Part shown: piece by piece, positions 58,401 through 64,000 of the stretch | Layout of the letters: every line of letters begins with the position of its first letter | Position numbering within the stretch: the stretch's first letter is position 1 | Assembly: GCF_000004075.3 (NCBI RefSeq) | Contig: NC_026658.2 | Location: 23,362,075 to 23,426,074 of the forward strand | DNA length: 64,000 nucleotides | Source of the DNA: Cucumis sativus | Lineage: Eukaryota > Streptophyta > Magnoliopsida > Cucurbitales > Cucurbitaceae | Reading direction: 5' to 3' | The notes under the pieces: generated by a model | Told to the model about the DNA's origin: nothing | The model's input: only the letters and a program-made list of their open reading frames with translations | Databases searched by the model: none | Position numbers and translations under genes: made by a program

Positions 58401-59863
58401 TGGTTGTTTCCGTGTTTCATTCTAAGATAGCTAAAAAGGTTTTGTAATAGGTATTTTATGGATTTTTTTCTATAAAAACTTTCTTTCCGTAATTACTCTT
58501 TATCTGCACGTGCTCTCACTAAATTCACTCTCCATGCAGACTTTTCTTCATGCATTTTCTTTTTATATATACATATTAACTTCTCTTCACACCTTTCTTC
58601 TATCCCTATTTCTCAATACACACACATTTCGCTTTTTATACACTTTCTTTAGCTTCTCTTTATATATCTTGAATGCCTTTCTTCACACCTTTAGTTTCTC
58701 TTCCTAATCTCTTTCCACTCATCCAATTTCTCATACTAATCTGTCCGACTGTCTCTGTTCTAATTACAATGAGTCGTCCAGTCCAGAGAAACTCTGTATT
58801 CAATGCTGGCAGTGCACTAAGAAATAAGTAAGGAAGGAAGGGTTTCTAATAATGGATGTATCATGTATATATGTGTCTTTGAATCCCCTTCTCTTCTTCT
58901 GGGGAACAATTTAGTTTTTTTTTTCTTTAAAAAAATTGAATTTTAATGATATAAAGCAGTTTTGTTCTTCTTTGTTTAGACATGGGTTGGTTTAATTTCA
59001 GAGTAGGTGCAGAGGCGTGGTCTCTGATGTATCCTTCAATACCACAAAAACTTCAGAGCTTGTACGATGATGGCTACAAGCTGGTTTGTCACTCTTCCTA
59101 CCCGAATCATACTTGACTAATTCTCTTTCCGTCCTTATGAAAATATTCCTGATAAATATTTCTACGAGCAGGTAATATTTACGAACGAATCCAACATTGA
59201 GAGATGGAAGAACAAGAGACAGGTTGCCGTGGACTCCAAACTTGGGCGTCTCAATAATTTTATTAGTCAAGTCAAGGTCCCAGTTCAGGTAAAAACCAAA
59301 CCAGAGTCACCACACATTACAACTGCATTCATTCTTCACATGGCAATACAACCATGTCGAATTGTGAGTTTATGATGTTGTGTGGAATGTGGATGCAGGT
59401 GTTTGTCGCCTGTGGAATAGGAAGCAAATCAGGTAAATCTGAAGAAGACATGTTTAGGAAACCGAAACCTGGGATGTGGCATATAATGGAGAGCCACTTC
59501 AATGGCGGCATCCCCATTGATATAGACCAGTTATTTCTCTCTCCCCCTTTTATCTTCCACTTATTATATCAACACTGTCTTTCGAACGAACATTTTGAAG
59601 AAAGTAAAGATCGTATTGTTTATGTCCTGACCTGCCTTGGTTCATGTTGATAGATGCTTTTATGTGGGAGATGCAGCTGGGAGAGCCAAGGATCATAGTG
59701 ATGCTGATATCAAGTTTGCTCAGGTACTACTAACTATGCTTATGATGTTAATTTAGTTTAGTTTTTGTGTGAATATATACATGTATCTTCAATTTGTTTT
59801 ATTGGAATTGTGCAGGCTATTGGGTTGAAGTTTTATGTTCCTGAAGAGTTTTTTGTTGAGTAA
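55497..59863 (+). CDS. ZDP: Polynucleotide 3'-phosphatase ZDP
   Basis: Twelve exons: 55497-55721, 56108-56161, 56312-56374, 56637-56699, 57622-57693, 57972-58028, 58291-58367, 59002-59083, 59172-59288, 59399-59529, 59654-59723 and 59816-59863. Total 1059 nt, 352 residues. A PARP-type zinc finger lies at the N-terminus (Cys20, Cys23, His51, Cys54). An acidic/Lys-rich linker is followed by a HAD-type phosphatase: FDFDGCLANTS with Asp192 and Asp194, IFTNESNI, KPKPGMW, and YVGDAAGRAKDHSDAD. It removes 3'-phosphates at DNA breaks in base-excision repair and active DNA demethylation in the nucleus. Intron 1 uses a GC donor (AAG|GCACGT); the nearby GT would give a stop. Exons 3 and 4 are a tandem copy of each other. 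Arabidopsis ZDP has three fingers; only one is seen here. An in-frame upstream ATG (55383) would add 38 residues that could be an organelle presequence. Confidence 0.92.
56290..56800 (+). repeat. Tandem duplication of a ZDP exon with its introns
   Basis: Two copies of a roughly 325-bp unit, around exon 3 (56312-56374) and exon 4 (56637-56699). Both exons are 63 nt and begin VHK; intron text such as ATTGTTGATATAGTATGTTC follows each. The peptides are VHKRDEDEEDGVEEGDQKK.. and VHKKDGVEEDGVEERDQKN.., so the linker between finger and phosphatase is lengthened by 21 residues without breaking the frame. Confidence 0.9.
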
Positions 59864-61112
59864 ATATTAGAAATTTTGTTTCACCAGCCTAGAACAAGAA
59901 AAAGGTTGTGATTAGCAATAGGGTTGTAAATGGTAATTAATTACTTGAGGCATTAGTATTAGTAGTTGAGACTTGAAATTAACTGACGAATGTCGAAGCT
60001 GTAGTTGAAATGTGATTCATTAACTGGAGGATTTTCAATTCAGACCCATCTTTTATAACTATTTTTTTAAAATTCTTTATTGTTTTTAAAATTTGTAAAT
60101 TTATTTTTCATAATTTTGATTTTTTTAAGAAATTTTTAAAAATAAAAGTATTGACAAATTATTTACTGTCAAAATTTTAATATGAATAACCAAAATTTTA
60201 ACTCAAGCTCGAAATATTCCTTATTTTAAAGCCATCTTGTATCAGGAGGAAATGATATTTCACCCAACAATTAGATTCCATGTTAAATTATAAGTTTGGT
60301 ATTGAAATCTTTAGCCCGTTGTCAAATTTAAAATATTAGGAATTTTGTCTCTAAAGTTTAAAATTATATTTATATTTGACAATCAAAATCTTAACCTTTT
60401 GAATTTTTTTGGAATATATTACTTGATTTTTTTATATAGGAGAATCGATAAAATAACAAAATTGAAAAAATATTGACCAATGTATAGCAAAATTTCACTC
60501 TCTATTACTATGGTTTGAAGTAAGAGATATCATTTTTTATTATCAAATTTGCATCTCAAGCTCTAAACTTTTGTAAATTGATGTCATATTAGTATGACAT
60601 AACCTTTCAATTTAGAAGTTAAAGGTTTAATAGCTCGTTTTTACAATATTATTATAATTATTATACGTTAAAAGGTTTAATAGTTTGTTCTTACAATATT
60701 ATTGTAATTATTATACTGAACAAGTTAACATTGATATCGTTTATCAATCAAACTTCTAAATTTTTCTTAGAACAAAATTTTACACTTAGTTAAGATTTTC
60801 TTTAAAAATCATTTATACATTCATCTTGTCTTGTTACATGTAAAAATTGACTTACCAATAGTTTTCAAATTCTTGTCTTTCAATACAGTAAATTGTCTAA
60901 GACTTTTTTTTTTCCTTTAGATCCCAAATAATCAAACTTAAGTTAAAAAAGTGCCATGTATTACTAAAAGTGCAATGTACTACTATTTTTTTTTTTTTAT
61001 ATGTAACAAAAATCCCCTTCACAACCAATTCACCATTTTTTCCCATAACAGTGAGAATGGTTTTAATTTATGTATTCCAATTTGAAAATAATACTATAAA
61101 GTAATGATAAGA
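59864..61112. other. Spacer between convergent ZDP and the plastid-protein gene
   Basis: AT-rich. It should hold the two 3' UTRs. A short direct repeat (TTAAAAGGTTTAATAG and TTACAATATTATT) occurs at about 60615-60715. No gene was recognised. Confidence 0.5.
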
Positions 61113-62894
61113 TCATACCCCAATTTCACCATCCAAAATAGCATGCCTTGTCAATACAATTTCCTTCACAAGATTCCTATAAGTGAAAGGCCTTACTGTA
61201 GATCTCAAGAACAACTCTGGAGGAATTTGACTCTTCTTTATCTTCTTCCTCCATGGCCCATACCCAATATACTCCCATTCTTCTGCTTTCACTTTTGGTT
61301 TCTTCCCTCTCATTTCCACCTCATCCCCGTCTTTCATGGCTGTTGCCCTTCTTCTCCCCACATTCTCCTTCTCATACAACTCATCAGCCATTTCTCCACT
61401 GCGTTTAAACAGCTTCTCAAGCTCTTCTGGACTACTTATTGCCTTCCTAAACCTCTCATCCCAGTAACCCTCATCTTCTTCTTCTTCCTGATTTCCCTCC
61501 TCTTGTTCATCATCATCCTCTTCGTCCTCGTCCTCGTCCTCATCCATGTCCTCCATTACGATATCCTCCTTGGGTTGCTCCTCGTACTCTTCTTCATTGT
61601 CAGTCTCAATCCACTCTGTGATCACATTGTCGTCCCTACGTCGATTTTCCATCTCGTCTGGGGCATCACATCCCAACTCCTCCTCCTCCAACTTAGCCTT
61701 CCACTCTTTTGTATATGGATGCAGCAATGGAACAGGGTGGTTACTCAGAAGAAACTCCAAACATTTGGATTTCTTCTCATCGCTCAACTTTTCGTAAGCA
61801 TTCACTACATCATCTATAAATGCCTTTGGATTTATCCTCACAATCTTACACAACCCACCAAAATAAGTCACCCATTCAACATTTCCTTCGTCATCCTGCA
61901 ACTCAAAGAGAAAATCTTGTTCTGTTTTGGGATCAAGAAATGGCATCATTGCTTGGAAAAACTCATCCTGTGGCTCAAATCTGCACTGATAAACAGGTTT
62001 TTTCACATATATGATATCGGGTCTCATCCAAGCTGCACATTGAGTTATGTTCTTTCTTGACTTGTTTCCAAGCCTACCCATCAAGCTCCATTTATCCAAC
62101 CTTTCTTTACCAGATTCAAGTACAACCTCTGCAATCAAAGTCCATTGCTGCCAAGGCAGCTCTGAGATTCTCCACCGTGGGTGTCTCACGAACACCCAAA
62201 AGTAACGAAATCCTTTGCTCTTGTCCATCCTCTGCAATCCCGTGCTGAAATCAGCAGCCATTTCTGATTGCTCAATCTTCTCCCACTCCTCATGATCCTT
62301 AACCTCACTGATAATCGTAACTCGTTCATCCGTGAACCGCCCACGAATCGGCTCGCCGACGACGACTCCACGCCACGAGTAGGGGCCGAACTCGCCGTAC
62401 TTGTACCAATCGTAGGGATGGCGTAGATTCGGGTCATCTTTCTCCATGAATCGAACCATACGATCGTAGCCAAGGCCAATCTGTTGAAGCTCATCCTCAC
62501 TGAAGTTATCCGCGTAATTTCTGTTCGACTTCTTGCGACGGTAGAAATGGGACTCGGCGAGCTTCTGGGTTTTACGGCGGGCATTATCCCTGAGTTTCCG
62601 TCGGAAATCGGCGTTGCCTTCAATCCGGCCGGGAGAGGGGCCTCCAGGTTTTTTCTTGCTCCGGCCGGCATGGGTACGAATGTCCGGGCGTGAGAAAAGG
62701 GAAATTTGGTAAGGATATGAGATACCGGAAATGATGGAAAGAGGTTTATAATAATGGGTGTGATGGGGTTTAAGGGTTAGGGTTTGAAGAAGGGGATTGG
62801 AGAATGGTGTGAGGGAGGTGGAGTTGAGAAATGGAGAAGAAGGGTTTAGGGTTTTAGGGGGAGGGAATGGGGAAGTAGCCATTGGAACATTCAA
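61113..62894 (-). CDS. Probable plastid-targeted acidic protein, family not recognised
   Basis: One uninterrupted ORF of 593 residues (589 if the second Met, MATSPF, is used, which fits better). The first ~60 residues are Ser/Pro/Thr-rich with few acidic residues, like a chloroplast transit peptide. A basic segment follows (THAGRSKKKPGGPSPGR, then RRKLRDNARRKTQK). The central part holds conserved-looking Trp-rich blocks (DWYKYGEFGPYSWRG, FWVFVRHPRWRISELPWQQW, CRFEPQDEFFQAMMPF). A long Asp/Glu run comes next, and the C-terminus ends EEWEYIGYGPWRKKIKKSQ followed by PPELFLRSTVRPFTYRNLV. It feels like a plastid nucleoid or gene-expression factor, but I cannot name the family, so that is inference. 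The stop follows GEIGV; GGG|GTATGA there could also be a donor, so an additional 3' exon cannot be excluded. Confidence 0.82.
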   Translation of the reverse strand: MNVPMATSPFPPPKTLNPSSPFLNSTSLTPFSNPLLQTLTLKPHHTHYYKPLSIISGISYPYQISLFSRPDIRTHAGRSKKKPGGPSPGRIEGNADFRRKLRDNARRKTQKLAESHFYRRKKSNRNYADNFSEDELQQIGLGYDRMVRFMEKDDPNLRHPYDWYKYGEFGPYSWRGVVVGEPIRGRFTDERVTIISEVKDHEEWEKIEQSEMAADFSTGLQRMDKSKGFRYFWVFVRHPRWRISELPWQQWTLIAEVVLESGKERLDKWSLMGRLGNKSRKNITQCAAWMRPDIIYVKKPVYQCRFEPQDEFFQAMMPFLDPKTEQDFLFELQDDEGNVEWVTYFGGLCKIVRINPKAFIDDVVNAYEKLSDEKKSKCLEFLLSNHPVPLLHPYTKEWKAKLEEEELGCDAPDEMENRRRDDNVITEWIETDNEEEYEEQPKEDIVMEDMDEDEDEDEEDDDEQEEGNQEEEEDEGYWDERFRKAISSPEELEKLFKRSGEMADELYEKENVGRRRATAMKDGDEVEMRGKKPKVKAEEWEYIGYGPWRKKIKKSQIPPELFLRSTVRPFTYRNLVKEIVLTRHAILDGEIGV

Positions 62895-63430
62895 TCAAGG
62901 GACTCAATGAAGAAGATAACATTAATGTGTGTCTATGTATGATACCATATTTAGGGAAGGAGCCTCGGCCTCGGCCTATACCACAATGACTTCTAAGTTA
63001 ATAGAAAATAATCATTTTTCATTTAGTTTGTGTTAAATTTTAATTTAGTGTAGTTTGAGAAAGAAGTTAATAAATACATAAATAATAGAAATTATAACAT
63101 TTACATAACAAAATAATATTAGATTGTAGGTAGAGTAAATGTTAAACGTAACAAATGAAGATTTTGAAATAATGTTGATTATAGTTAATCAGAGAATTAT
63201 AAATATATATTTATTTGGAAAAAGAAATTAGAAGTTAAATTAAAAGGATTACACATTGTGTAGTGCTTCGGAGTTTAGATTTGGGACTACGAATAAGACG
63301 CGTGTTTCTCAGGCACGTTTCTTCGTCCAAAAGTTTGTCAAATTCGATCTCTTTCCACTCAATTCTTCATGGGTTTCTTTCAATTTCATCTCCATTAAGC
63401 CATAGGGATTCAAGTTCCTTTTTTCCGGCA
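62895..63430. promoter_or_regulatory. Divergent promoter region
   Basis: 536 bp separate the start codons of the plastid-protein gene (-) and the Rab3GAP subunit gene (+), so their promoters must share or adjoin here. The centre (62990-63250) is AT-rich; both edges become GC-richer. An ATG at 63263 is in frame with the plus-strand gene. Confidence 0.5.
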
Positions 63431-63778
63431 ATGGCGAGACGAACCTTCACGACCGAGTTAGGCTGCATAGCTTGCGAGGACCTTGCCGATTTTGGCGCTG
63501 GAAAGGAAGGCTGGCTCGTCGACAGCCCCAATCTACTCTGTGCTCTTGATTCCCACTCTCTCGCGCTCGCCAATCGATCTATCATTCTTGTTCTTGGTTG
63601 GTCCGGTTCCGATGGATATCCACTGAAGATCAGGCCCTCTGATTTGTCTCCGATCGAAGCGGAGTACATTTCCGCTTTAGAATGGTTGGTGTTAGATGAA
63701 ATTAAGGTGATTTTGGTCGGGACTTCTTGTGGGTATTTTCTGATTTACTCCCTACGTGGAGATTTGATTCTCAAACAG
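63431..63778 (+). CDS. Rab3 GTPase-activating protein non-catalytic subunit (RAB3GAP2-like), first exon
   Basis: The first coding exon of a gene that runs off the right edge. It encodes MARRTFTTELGCIACEDLAD, then GKEGWLVDSPNLLCALDSHS, LANRSIILVLGW, and ends DLILKQ at a clean GTATCT donor. This is the N-terminus of the plant RAB3GAP2-like protein, which together with the catalytic subunit acts on Rab GTPases in membrane traffic. The N-terminal part begins a WD40-like propeller. I used the ATG at 63431 because MARRTF is the usual start; an in-frame ATG at 63263 would add 56 residues that look like 5' UTR. Sequence 63779-64000 is intron. Confidence 0.88.
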
Positions 63779-64000
63779 GTATCTTGTTAATCTCTTTTGT
63801 CCCTTTTCATTGTTTTGATATGTTGTTTTCATCATCAGAAAAGCTGAAAGGGGGAATTAAAATCTAATAAACTTTCACGGGATCACTGTTCTTAAATCCA
63901 TGAAAAAAATCAAAATCTGATTTCTAGGAAAGGAAGGAATTGTTTGATTAAGAAAGTACTATAATTTAGTTCACAACTGTTTTAAGAAGCGTATTCGCTT

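Noticed and set aside
61104-62060. A 318-residue ORF on the plus strand
   Set aside because: It is antisense to the plastid-type gene, Leu/Ile/His-rich as expected from reading acidic codons backwards, and matches no family.
63263-63430. Upstream in-frame start of the Rab3GAP subunit
   Set aside because: The extra 56 residues look like translated 5' UTR; MARRTF is the conserved plant start, so the downstream ATG was chosen.

Overview
The window is plant nuclear DNA from a dicot, most likely a cucurbit. Genes have many short GT-AG introns, intergenic DNA is very AT-rich, products are plant nuclear genes, and much of the rest is Ty1-copia LTR, CACTA-like, MULE-like and MITE debris. The cucurbit call rests on my recognition of repeats such as TATCATTGATAGA, not on a search. 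No tRNA, rRNA, CRISPR array or bacterial operon was seen.

Layout. 1-804 (+): last exons of a ubiquitin-domain (UBTD/DC-UbP) gene. 1717-5949 (-): eight-exon DNA polymerase delta subunit 3, ending in a PCNA-binding PIP box. 6930-38000: a triplicated gamma-glutamyl hydrolase (GGH) locus, all copies on the minus strand, each with the same ten-exon structure. GGH1 (6930-12291) keeps the catalytic Cys and His. GGH2 (18723-21826) and GGH3 (30214-33099) have Ser and Asn at those positions, and GGH3 has also lost a splice acceptor. The copies are separated by insertions: a solo LTR (14011-15938), a TIR element (about 16429-17204), a broken copia element (23779-28767) with a CACTA fragment inside it, a MULE-like element (34612-37468), and two inverted CACTA-like arms flanking GGH3 (28768 and 41962), the right arm carrying a nested CACTA-like element (40083-41903).

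43375-44214 (-) is an intronless PP2C phosphatase gene, followed by an inverted PP2C fragment at 45036. 45430-55220 is a two-unit tandem segmental duplication of an unrecognised gene with two Cys/His-rich domains; copy 1 (47379-49499) is intact, while copy 2 (52342-54795) carries a solo LTR in an exon and a changed splice acceptor. 55497-59863 (+) is the DNA 3'-phosphatase ZDP, with a GC-AG first intron and a duplicated internal exon. 61113-62894 (-) is a probable plastid-targeted acidic protein, divergent from the first exon of the Rab3GAP non-catalytic subunit gene (63431 onward, +).

These are mostly unrelated housekeeping genes. POLD3 (replication) and ZDP (repair) share a broad theme, but nothing suggests co-regulation. 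The most unusual biology is the GGH array: one copy with the catalytic residues beside a pair that lost both of them while the surrounding motifs and exon frame were retained, with transposon arms bracketing one copy.
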